Positions 8,875 through 16,842 of a stretch of DNA of 64,000 nucleotides are shown here, piece after piece; position 1 is the first letter of the stretch; each line of letters begins with the position of its first letter. A program made the position numbers and the translations under genes. The notes beneath the pieces are model-generated. The model ran no database searches. It was given only the letters and a program-made list of their open reading frames with translations, and was not told the DNA's origin. This DNA comes from Aquimarina latercula DSM 2041 (lineage in GTDB: Bacteria; Bacteroidota; Bacteroidia; Flavobacteriales; Flavobacteriaceae), in NCBI RefSeq assembly GCF_000430645.1, contig NZ_AUMK01000013.1:124001-188000 (forward strand). Direction: 5' to 3'.

Positions 8875-9385
8875 ATTTAACGTCTGTTCCGGTAAATTTT
8901 AGTCGTTTGTCTTTTATTGGAACCAAAGATGATAATTCATAAACGTTTTTATAACCATATCCATATAGGTTAATATATGTAGGGATATTTAACGCTAAAG
9001 GAATACTTTTTGAAGGGAAATTTATAGTATCCCCATCGATATTATTATTACAATAGATTAAGATTCTGGTTTCCTTGTTAAGGATGAGTTTCGCTAATTT
9101 TTCTTTAGTAAAATCTGAAAAATTTAAATTGACTGCTCCTTTTAGATGTTTTTTGTTAAAAGCTGCTTCGGATCTAGTGTCTAATAAAATGGTATTTGGT
9201 TCGGTGGCAAAATCAAGGAACGTATCTAAGTGTATTAATCTCGATTGTCTATGTTCCATAACTTCTTCTGTAATTTCTATAAATGAATTATAATCAACTT
9301 TTGAGTGTTGTAGTTCATTGTTTTTTTGAGAGATCATAGTTATTGGGATTAGTAAAATGACTAGACTTTTTTTTATCGTTTTCAT
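8873..9385 (-). CDS. Secreted rhodanese-like domain protein
   Basis: The start is placed at 9385 (MKTIKKSLVILL), which gives a proper signal peptide and leaves a 5-base gap to the upstream gene. An ATG at 9403 would overlap that gene. The mature part is a single rhodanese domain: LLDTRSEAAFNKKHLKGAVN, then the loop with the candidate catalytic cysteine in ILIYCNNNIDGD. The loop lacks the usual arginine of C-x(4)-R, so the sulfurtransferase activity is uncertain. Its immediate partner is a secreted VWA lipoprotein. The pair is probably co-transcribed and acts in the envelope. Confidence 0.85.
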   Translation of the reverse strand: MKTIKKSLVILLIPITMISQKNNELQHSKVDYNSFIEITEEVMEHRQSRLIHLDTFLDFATEPNTILLDTRSEAAFNKKHLKGAVNLNFSDFTKEKLAKLILNKETRILIYCNNNIDGDTINFPSKSIPLALNIPTYINLYGYGYKNVYELSSLVPIKDKRLKFTGTDVK

Positions 9386-9390
9386 ATGTT

Positions 9391-10566
9391 TTATTTTTTC
9401 CAACTAAAAGATTTTCTTTCTCCTTGGTTTTTAATCGCTTTGATTAATGCGGCTTCTAAATTGGCATCATCTTTTTTGCTATTATTTTTGATATACACCA
9501 AACGCTTCTTATTTAGCTCTTGTATTTTCTTCTGTATTTCTTTTCGTTCATTACTTTTTTGAGCTACATATTGTTTTATTTCTGTTTTGGATTTATCTTT
9601 AAGCTCTTGTGGTAGTTCTTCCTTTTCAATTTCTTCTAATTCAAAATCTTTGTCTTCGGCTGCATCCACAAGATCCCAGCTTTTGTTTTTGTAGAATCCA
9701 GAACTTTTACTAATAGTTCTACTAACAGCATTAGCTGCGCTATATGATCTCGCATTACGATCTTGTTCCGCTTGTAAACCGATTTTTTTAGAACCTTCGT
9801 TACCGTAGTAGATATATGTATTGTTTAGTTTTCTATTTAGTTGTAAGATAATATCGTCATAAGGAGTAGCTATATGTATAGTTTCTCTATTATGATCAAT
9901 AGCGCTATATTCTCCATTAGTAAGGTTGGCTCCATCTTTCCATTTAGTTTGGATGCCTTGCTTATAATTACCACAAAATATAGTGTTAATAGTAATGTTT
10001 TTCTCTTTTGCATTAGTGGCAGCATCCTTATAATTTATTGGACCTTGAGTAAATGGTTCATTACCCGCTATGAAAATTAATTTAAGGTGATCATTATTTT
10101 TTTTCCAATCAAGTTGATTTATTGATGTGTTAATTACTTTACCACAATATTCATTTCCTCCATTCGTCGTTAAAGAAAAAAGTTCTTTAGATATTTCATC
10201 TAGATCATCAGAAAAAGGTAGTACCTGTCTAATATAACCTTCTTGAGAAGGTAAACGATCGTTACCATATTCATATAAAGCAATTTGAAGTTTTATATTA
10301 TAATGACCACATTTTGCATAGGATAACTCATTTACGATTTCCCATAATTGAGCTTTTGCTTGATCAATTAAACCATCCATACTGTTGCTAGTGTCTAATA
10401 ACAGAGCAACCTGAATGTTTCTTGTATCTGGATCTGTTTTAGTAGTGTAAATTTCATATGATTTTTCGGTCTTTAATGCTAGGTTAGAATCATTATTGTT
10501 TTTAGCATTACAGGAGATAGGAACGATTAATAAGCATAATAGACTCCATACATATATTGTTTTCAT
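9391..10566 (-). CDS. VWA-domain lipoprotein
   Basis: The 391-residue protein has a lipoprotein signal (LLCLLIVPISC, lipid attachment at Cys 20). A von Willebrand A domain (about 50-250) follows with the metal-site start LLDTSNSMDGLIDQAK and the later TTNGGNEYCG loop. The C-terminal third is Lys/Glu-rich coiled coil (KEELPQELKDKSKTEIKQ...). It should sit on an envelope membrane and bind partners through the metal site. The rhodanese gene follows after 5 bases, suggesting a two-gene unit. The region upstream to the divergent kinase gene is 217 bases. The function of the pair is not known to me. Confidence 0.88.
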   Translation of the reverse strand: MKTIYVWSLLCLLIVPISCNAKNNNDSNLALKTEKSYEIYTTKTDPDTRNIQVALLLDTSNSMDGLIDQAKAQLWEIVNELSYAKCGHYNIKLQIALYEYGNDRLPSQEGYIRQVLPFSDDLDEISKELFSLTTNGGNEYCGKVINTSINQLDWKKNNDHLKLIFIAGNEPFTQGPINYKDAATNAKEKNITINTIFCGNYKQGIQTKWKDGANLTNGEYSAIDHNRETIHIATPYDDIILQLNRKLNNTYIYYGNEGSKKIGLQAEQDRNARSYSAANAVSRTISKSSGFYKNKSWDLVDAAEDKDFELEEIEKEELPQELKDKSKTEIKQYVAQKSNERKEIQKKIQELNKKRLVYIKNNSKKDDANLEAALIKAIKNQGERKSFSWKK

Positions 10567-10783
10567 AATTGTTACTTTTTTTAATTTAGGCTAAAACTAT
10601 GATGATCTTTTTTAGATAAAAATCATTAATGAGTAAGAAACTATTATGGATGAGTGAAAAACGCTATTGAGTTAGGGAAGTATCTTTTTTTTATATAGAA
10701 ATGGATGAAAATAGGAATTCTCGTCAAATTCGGATTTTAATATCCCATATAATTGGATTAAGTTTACCTTGACTATTTAATAT

Positions 10784-13033
10784 ATGATGAATAAATTTTA
10801 TTTTATTTTACTGATAATGTGGTTTTTGCCAAATGTTGAGTACGCTCAGGATAATGCACGAACACTTGAGAATGCCAGTAATAATACTGTTACAATAAGA
10901 GGTACTGTAAAGGAAGATGAAAGTCTGCGTCCTTTAAAAAATGTAGAAATTAGAGTTATAGGTGGTAAGACATACCGCACTGATAATTTAGGGGATTTTA
11001 AAATACAAGCTAAAATAGGAGATCAGATTATTATTAGTCACGATAATTTTAACACGGTTTATCATACTATTCAAAGTAGAGAAAGAATTGATGTAAAAGT
11101 TCAAGAAGATCCAGAATCATTAAGTAGAGGAAGTGATAGAAAGCAAAAGAAATTATCCGCAGAATATGGATTACATCTTGCTGCTGCAAGAAGTTCTATG
11201 AAAAAAGATGCAACCACTAGTATTGATTATGTAACAAAAGCTTTAGAAACCATAGAAGATGGTGATACTTTTGGAGATGAGAAAAAGGCTGAACTTTTTG
11301 AGACTTTGGGTGATATTTATGCATATTGGAAACAACCGGATTTAGCAGAAACTAACTATATAACTAGTTTAAGTAATAAGTTTAACGCCGACGTAAAAAT
11401 TAAGTTAGGAAACGCTCAATTACAGATTAAAGATTATGATGCTTCTCTGCGAACTTTTAATCAGTTAAAGAAATCAAGATTAAACGCGACACAACGAATA
11501 CAAATTTATAGAGGATTAGGAGATAGTTATAAAGGTAATGGAGATAACGAGAATGCAATTAGTAATTATAACATAGCACTGTCGTTTGCTCAAAAGAACA
11601 ATGCCGAAGACAATGTTATTGAATTAAATTCTAAACTTGCAGTAATGCTTCAGATTCAAGGAAATCTTGATGATGCTGAAGAATATCTTGGAAATTCCGT
11701 GCAGCTTGCAAGTAAAAGAAGTAAAAAATCTTCAGCCATACAACGGGCAAAAGCCGCTGATTTTTATAATAAGAATAATAGCTTTGATAAAGAGATACAG
11801 TTACGTAAAGAAGCTCTAGAGGATATTCAGGATATAGAAGAGAAAGAAGCGTTTAGTCCAATCAAAAAAGATAGTGTTACACTCGAATCTAATGCTACAG
11901 AGGACAGAGCAATTACTTCGCAGGTTCAGAATTATAAAATAGCAAATGCATTTGCTGCTCAATCAGAATATGATGAAGCGATACCTTATTTAGAAGAAAG
12001 TATTAAGAAAGCTGCTTCAGAAAATGATCTTGTTGTTCAAAAAGATGCTACAAGGAAATTAGGTGAGGTTTATAGAGAAAAGGGAGAATTAGGAAAAGCT
12101 TCTGAAGCTTTTGAAGAATATGAAGTTATCATAGATAAATTATATATTCAAAAAGAACAAGAAATATCACAAGCGACAAGATTTAATCGCGAACTTGTTC
12201 AAAAAGCTAATCGTATAGCAACTTTAGAAAAGGATAGAGAGCTTAATGAGAGTAGGTATCAATTAGCGTTTAAATCTCAAGAATTAGCTGAACAACAAAA
12301 AGTAATTATCTACTCATTGATTGGTTTATCTGTTTTATTGTTTTTTGCTGCTTATTTAATGTACCGAAACATAAAACAACAACGGTATGCTAATAATTTA
12401 TTAGCGCTTAAATCTTTGCGTTCTCAGATGAATCCTCATTTTATTTTTAATGCTTTAAATTCTGTTAACACTTTTATAGCAACCAGCGATGAAAGAGCAG
12501 CAAATAGATATCTTACTGATTTTTCATTGTTAATGAGAGCTGTTTTAGAAAATAGTGAAGAAGATTTTATTCCCTTGGAAAAAGAAATAGAATTACTGGA
12601 GTTATATGTGCAATTAGAACATTTTAGGTTTCAGGATAAGTTTGAGTATAGGATAGATGTTGATCCAGAAATAGATATTAAACAATATATGATACCTCCA
12701 ATGTTATTACAGCCATATGTGGAAAATGCTGTTTGGCATGGATTACGATATAAATCGGAAAAAGGGTTGTTGTCTATAGATTTTAAAAAGAAGGATAACG
12801 ATACTATCGAAATAATAATAGCAGACAATGGAATTGGAAGAGAAAAGTCAATGTCATTAAAAACACTAAACCAAAAGAAGCAGAAATCACAAGGGATGAG
12901 TAATATCAAAAAAAGAATTCAGATACTCAATACTATGTATAAAGATAAAGTTGATGTTTTTATATCCGATTTAGCTCATCAGGAGGATGGAGCAGGAACT
13001 AAAGTTAAATTATTACTTAACAAGGATAATTGA
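10784..13033 (+). CDS. TPR sensor histidine kinase, LytS-type (His_kinase family)
   Basis: The 749-residue protein has a signal peptide (1-21), then a carboxypeptidase-regulatory-like beta domain (about 35-105, TIRGTVKEDESLRPLKNVEI). TPR-type helical repeats run from about 125 to 450, then a coiled coil and one membrane segment (about 506-527, IIYSLIGLSVLLFFAAYLMY). The cytoplasmic kinase domain carries the phospho-acceptor motif MNPHFIFNALNS (His 552), and the ATPase part shows PPMLLQPYVENAVWHGL and ADNGIGR. The periplasmic or surface part senses an unknown cue and signals to the LytTR regulator encoded 35 bases downstream. The regulatory-like beta domain is an unusual N-terminal cap for this family. 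Confidence 0.93.
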   Translation: MMNKFYFILLIMWFLPNVEYAQDNARTLENASNNTVTIRGTVKEDESLRPLKNVEIRVIGGKTYRTDNLGDFKIQAKIGDQIIISHDNFNTVYHTIQSRERIDVKVQEDPESLSRGSDRKQKKLSAEYGLHLAAARSSMKKDATTSIDYVTKALETIEDGDTFGDEKKAELFETLGDIYAYWKQPDLAETNYITSLSNKFNADVKIKLGNAQLQIKDYDASLRTFNQLKKSRLNATQRIQIYRGLGDSYKGNGDNENAISNYNIALSFAQKNNAEDNVIELNSKLAVMLQIQGNLDDAEEYLGNSVQLASKRSKKSSAIQRAKAADFYNKNNSFDKEIQLRKEALEDIQDIEEKEAFSPIKKDSVTLESNATEDRAITSQVQNYKIANAFAAQSEYDEAIPYLEESIKKAASENDLVVQKDATRKLGEVYREKGELGKASEAFEEYEVIIDKLYIQKEQEISQATRFNRELVQKANRIATLEKDRELNESRYQLAFKSQELAEQQKVIIYSLIGLSVLLFFAAYLMYRNIKQQRYANNLLALKSLRSQMNPHFIFNALNSVNTFIATSDERAANRYLTDFSLLMRAVLENSEEDFIPLEKEIELLELYVQLEHFRFQDKFEYRIDVDPEIDIKQYMIPPMLLQPYVENAVWHGLRYKSEKGLLSIDFKKKDNDTIEIIIADNGIGREKSMSLKTLNQKKQKSQGMSNIKKRIQILNTMYKDKVDVFISDLAHQEDGAGTKVKLLLNKDN

Positions 13034-13068
13034 TTAAAAAAAAAATAACTTATAAATAAATTAAAACT

Positions 13069-13803
13069 GTGAATTTAACAGCAATTGTAGTGGATGATGA
13101 GGCAAATAGCCGAGCGATTCTTAAAAATTATTTGAATAAATATTGCCCATCTGTGACGGTTTTGGGAGAGGCAGCCAGTGTTCAGGAAACATTGAAACTT
13201 TTGGAATCTAATAATCCGGATTTGTTATTCCTTGATGTAGAAATGCCTTATGGAAATGCTTTTGATTTATTGGAGCAAGTACCAGATAGAACATTCGAAA
13301 CTGTTTTTGTAACTGCCTATGATCATTATGCTGTAGATGCTTTAAATGCACAAGCTACTTATTATTTATTGAAACCTATAGCAATTGATAACCTAATAAA
13401 GGCAGTAGATCATGTTGGTCATATAAAAGAACGTGAGAAGGAGTTACAAGATAAAGTATTAACTCCAAAAATATCTCCTACAGTTGATGGCAAGATTACG
13501 ATACCACAACAAGATGGCTTTGAGGTATTAAAAGTTTCCGAAATTTTATATTGTCAGGCCGATGATAATTATACAAAGATATTTCTCAATCAAGGACAAA
13601 AGTTGGTCAGCAAAACATTGAAGTATTTCGAGGATTCTTTAAAAGAACACGGTTTTGTTAGAATCCATAAGAGTTATTTGGTTAATGTAAACACTATAGT
13701 AAAATATAAAAAGGGTAAAGGAGGTAGTGTCCAATTATCATCAGGAAAAGAGCTTATGGTATCTTCTTCTAAAAAAGGTACGTTACTCGATTACTTTAAG
13801 TAA
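13069..13803 (+). CDS. LytTR-family response regulator
   Basis: The start codon is GTG (GTGAATTTAACA). The receiver domain (1-120) has the acidic pair VVDDEAN, the phospho-acceptor Asp 56 in LLFLDVEMPYG, the Thr in VFVTAYDHYA, and LLKPI for the conserved Lys-Pro. The LytTR DNA-binding domain (about 145-244) contains YCQADDNYTKIFL and FVRIHKSYLVNV. LytTR regulators bind paired short motifs upstream of envelope or surface genes. Its partner is the kinase encoded immediately upstream, co-transcribed with a 35-base gap. Target genes cannot be told from this sequence. Confidence 0.95.
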   Translation: MNLTAIVVDDEANSRAILKNYLNKYCPSVTVLGEAASVQETLKLLESNNPDLLFLDVEMPYGNAFDLLEQVPDRTFETVFVTAYDHYAVDALNAQATYYLLKPIAIDNLIKAVDHVGHIKEREKELQDKVLTPKISPTVDGKITIPQQDGFEVLKVSEILYCQADDNYTKIFLNQGQKLVSKTLKYFEDSLKEHGFVRIHKSYLVNVNTIVKYKKGKGGSVQLSSGKELMVSSSKKGTLLDYFK

Positions 13804-13810
13804 AATAGAC

Positions 13811-14338
13811 TCAATTAGCTATGGTGTTTTTGGTGTTGTAGGGTTCAATATATGCTACCGTTTTTCTTGTTTTATAAGCAGGAGAATCTAAGAATAATGT
13901 TTTTACTTGATTATCCCAATCTTTTATAATATCGAAATAACTAGTATTTACTACAGCCATAATTTGGTTGCAGTCATCACAAATATGTTTTTGATACTCC
14001 AGAAAATAATGTGCAAATTCATGAAATGCAACTACTTTCAATATTTCTGGATCTAACATTGTAATCCAGTTAATTATTATATTTTCTACGTTGTTGTTTT
14101 TATCTCTGGTTAACATACCTAGTGTAGATCCTTTGGATGAGACGGTAAGAGTATCGACTATATCAATATTTTTAAGTTTAAATAGTTTATCGTAATATTG
14201 AATATTGTATTCTTTACAATATTCAAAGAATTTATCTAAGTGTGGTTTCAGTCTTCCATCAATTTTGACATCATTTTGAGCAATAATGGTATTTGCGCAA
14301 AATAATAATCCAAAAAGCGCTATAATGCTCCTCTTCAT
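13811..14338 (-). CDS. Secreted protein with HExxH zinc-protease motif
   Basis: The 175-residue protein has a signal peptide (MKRSIIALFGLLFCANTIIAQ). The mid region contains VVAFHEFAHYFLEYQKH, an HExxH motif in a helix as in zinc metallopeptidases, followed by a CDDC pair. Upstream of it is a predicted strand with NIIINWITMLDPEIL. The protein is short for a protease, and a third zinc ligand is not obvious (a downstream Asp/His could serve). It is convergent with the LytTR regulator gene, 7 bases apart. Family not recognised; a peptidase role is an inference from one motif. Confidence 0.7.
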   Translation of the reverse strand: MKRSIIALFGLLFCANTIIAQNDVKIDGRLKPHLDKFFEYCKEYNIQYYDKLFKLKNIDIVDTLTVSSKGSTLGMLTRDKNNNVENIIINWITMLDPEILKVVAFHEFAHYFLEYQKHICDDCNQIMAVVNTSYFDIIKDWDNQVKTLFLDSPAYKTRKTVAYIEPYNTKNTIAN

Positions 14339-14518
14339 AATTACTATAGGGGTAAAAAGGTTTATTAATATCTTGTTGGCTGTAAGTGTTTAACAACTAA
14401 TAGATTATCGAATTAAACAAAAAAATAATCTTAATGAATATATGAAGTGTTAAAAATCAACAAAATGCGCTTTTTTTAACTAAAATTATTAAAAAGAAGA
14501 TTTTTAATTAAGATACTT

Positions 14519-15307
14519 TTAAAACTCTAATTGATTAGTGTCTGTTGAGATATTACTTTTTTTAAGGATATTTTGAAGAACCGAAAGTCTTCCATTAGTA
14601 AAGAATATATGTGATCCTTCTGAAGCGTTTTCGTTTAATAAATCATTATTTGATAAAATAACTTTAGTTTGTCTTGCTACGGCCTCACCAGAATCGATAA
14701 TTATGATGTTTTTAGGAAGAATCTTTTTTAAAACCGGAATTAGATAGGGGTAATGGCTACAACCTAATACAAGGTAATCTATGTCTTTTTCTACAAGAGG
14801 TTGGATGTAGGAAGATAAGAGGGTAAGCATTTCTTCGCTATAGATTTTACCAGCTTCAATGAGTTCTACTAAGCCTGTTCCGATTACTTCTATTACTTCT
14901 GTGTTATTAGTGTATAAATCTGATGTAGTAGCAAAGAGTTCGCTAGATAAGGTGCCTTTAGTGGCTAAGATGCCTATTTTTTTAGTTTTTGTTTTAAGAG
15001 CGGCAGGTTTTATTGCCGGTTCTATGCCAATAAATGGGACATCGAATTGATTTCTAAGAGTTTTTATAGCATTTGTCGTCGCGGTGTTACAGGCCACAAC
15101 AATTATTTTACAATTTAACTCTAAGAGTTTTTTTGTGTTTTTAATACTTAATGATATTATTTCTTCTTTACTACGTTTTCCGTAGGGGGCAAATTTACTA
15201 TCAGCTAAATAAATTGTGTCTTCATTCGGAAGCGCAATTGCAATTTCTTTCCAGATAGATGTCCCTCCAATTCCTGAATCAAAAATACCGATTGCTTGTT
15301 TTTTCAT
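14519..15307 (-). CDS. murI: Glutamate racemase
   Basis: The 262-residue protein makes D-glutamate from L-glutamate for peptidoglycan. Visible signatures are GIFDSGIGGTSIWKEI at the N-terminus, the first catalytic cysteine in IVVACNTATTNAI (about residue 74) and the second in LVLGCSHYPYLIP (about 182). Length matches the family. A strong terminator separates it from the ompH genes upstream on the same strand, so it is likely its own transcription unit. In related genomes murI often follows the bamA-ompH block, as here. Confidence 0.97.
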   Translation of the reverse strand: MKKQAIGIFDSGIGGTSIWKEIAIALPNEDTIYLADSKFAPYGKRSKEEIISLSIKNTKKLLELNCKIIVVACNTATTNAIKTLRNQFDVPFIGIEPAIKPAALKTKTKKIGILATKGTLSSELFATTSDLYTNNTEVIEVIGTGLVELIEAGKIYSEEMLTLLSSYIQPLVEKDIDYLVLGCSHYPYLIPVLKKILPKNIIIIDSGEAVARQTKVILSNNDLLNENASEGSHIFFTNGRLSVLQNILKKSNISTDTNQLEF

Positions 15308-15336
15308 TTTTATAATGATGTACTTCTCAAAAATAA

Positions 15337-15371
15337 AAAAAACAGTGAGTATTTGGACTCACTGTTTTTTT
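15337..15371 (-). terminator. Hairpin terminator ending the uppS-bamA-ompH operon
   Basis: AAAAACAGTGAGT pairs with ACTCACTGTTTTT around a 6-base loop, 25 bases past the stop of the last ompH gene. The run of T faces both ways. Confidence 0.85.
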
Positions 15372-15395
15372 ATTTTATGTTCTAAAAGTAATTTT

Positions 15396-15905
15396 TTAGA
15401 TACCTAAATCTTTTTTTACATCTGCCATTAAATCTTTACCATCAGCTAGGATAACTCCTGTTCCTGTTGTAGAATCTAATACATATTGAAATCCTTGTGC
15501 TCTCGCAACTTTCTGGATAGAAACACGAGCGTTTTCATATATCGGCTTTAACAATTCAATTTCTTTTTTCTGAAGATCTTGTAAAGCATTTTGTCTGTAA
15601 TCACCGATACTTTTTTCAGTAGCCTGAACTTCTTGTGCTCTTTTAGCGTTTTCTTCTTCTGTCTTAGAAGGAGCTTCTGCCTGGTACTTTTTCATTGTAT
15701 TCTGTAATTCCAAAACCATATTTCTGATTTCAGCTTCGTATGTTTTGTTTAGTTTTTCAATTTCACTCTTGGCAGCTTTAAAAGCAGGCATTGCCTCCAC
15801 AAGCTCTTGTGATGCAATATGAGCTACTTTGGATTGTGCATTTACGAAACTTGATGCTCCAAGGATTAATGCACAAGCTACTAATAGGGTTCTAAACTTT
15901 TTCAT
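15396..15905 (-). CDS. OmpH/Skp-family periplasmic chaperone
   Basis: The 169-residue protein has a signal peptide (1-23, SSFVNAQ) and the OmpH/Skp pattern: KVAHIASQELVEAMPAFKAA, a long helical hairpin with Lys/Glu/Gln (about 40-120), and the closing strand FQYVLDSTTGTGVILADG. Skp trimers hold unfolded outer-membrane proteins in the periplasm on their way to BamA. It is the second of two ompH genes and the last gene of the bamA operon, followed directly by a terminator. Confidence 0.93.
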   Translation of the reverse strand: MKKFRTLLVACALILGASSFVNAQSKVAHIASQELVEAMPAFKAAKSEIEKLNKTYEAEIRNMVLELQNTMKKYQAEAPSKTEEENAKRAQEVQATEKSIGDYRQNALQDLQKKEIELLKPIYENARVSIQKVARAQGFQYVLDSTTGTGVILADGKDLMADVKKDLGI

Positions 15906-15948
15906 TTTAATAATATTAAGTGTGTTATAAATTTAAAAATTAATTTCT

Positions 15949-16806
15949 CTAATTATCGTTAGTTTCTCCATCTTTATTATCATCATCGTCAGATTGAGAG
16001 TCATTTTTCAATTTTTCTTTTAATGCTGTTATAGAATCTTTTTTTCTTTTTTGCGCTTCTAACAGTTTAGCTCTTCTAGCTTCAAATTCTTTTTTCTTTG
16101 CTGCTCTGATAGAATCTCTTGCAGCTTTTCTTTCGGCTAATAGCTTTTCTCTCTCAGCTTGTTTTTTAGAAGTTGACTTTTCTCTATCTGTTACTTCTTT
16201 TTCTTGTTCAGAATTTCTTTTCTCAGCTCGTTCTAATGCCTTCTTCTCTTTTTTACTGTTTACTTGCTTTCTTTTAGAAGCTCTATTGATTCTTAATAAT
16301 ATTTGATCACTTATGTCGTGTCTGTCAGCAGAATAAAGCATTACTAAGTCTGCCGATTTGTCAAATATGAAATCATATTTTTTATTTTTTGCTACTTCCT
16401 GTACTGCAACAAAAACTTGGTCTTGTACTGGTTGCACTAATCGTTTCTTTTGAATAAATAAATCGCCATTAGGACCAAATCGCTTTTGCTGATATTCTAG
16501 GATCTCTTTTTCTCTAAAGAAAATATCTTCTTCTCTTTCTTCGATTAATTCTTTAGTGAGAAGAACACGCTCATTATTGAGGTCTTTTCTCATTTCTTCA
16601 ACTTCTTTTAATTCAGCTTCAATTTCGACTTTCCATTTCTGAACTTTTGTCTCCAAATCTGCAGAGGCTTCATTATATTCAGGTACATTTTCTAAAATAT
16701 AATCCATATCGATATATCCGACTCTTATACCTTTTTGAGCTTCAGCTGTATTGGAGAAAGATAACCAAAGGATAGCTGCTAATACTAAAAGAACTTTTGT
16801 TTTCAT
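15949..16806 (-). CDS. OmpH/Skp-family protein with long charged tail
   Basis: The 285-residue protein has a signal peptide (1-23, NTAEAQ) and an OmpH domain to about 170 (GYIDMDYILENVPEYNEASA ... KYDFIFDKSADLVMLYSA). An extra highly charged Arg/Lys/Glu coiled coil of about 100 residues and an acidic Asp-rich end (SQSDDDDNKDGE) follow. The extension is longer than in plain Skp. It lies between bamA (36 bases upstream) and the shorter ompH gene (43 bases downstream), so it is part of the outer-membrane assembly operon. The tail may interact with other periplasmic parts; that is an inference. Confidence 0.92.
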   Translation of the reverse strand: MKTKVLLVLAAILWLSFSNTAEAQKGIRVGYIDMDYILENVPEYNEASADLETKVQKWKVEIEAELKEVEEMRKDLNNERVLLTKELIEEREEDIFFREKEILEYQQKRFGPNGDLFIQKKRLVQPVQDQVFVAVQEVAKNKKYDFIFDKSADLVMLYSADRHDISDQILLRINRASKRKQVNSKKEKKALERAEKRNSEQEKEVTDREKSTSKKQAEREKLLAERKAARDSIRAAKKKEFEARRAKLLEAQKRKKDSITALKEKLKNDSQSDDDDNKDGETNDN

Positions 16807-16842
16807 GATCCTGTTTTGTTTATAGAAATAATCGTGCCAAAA

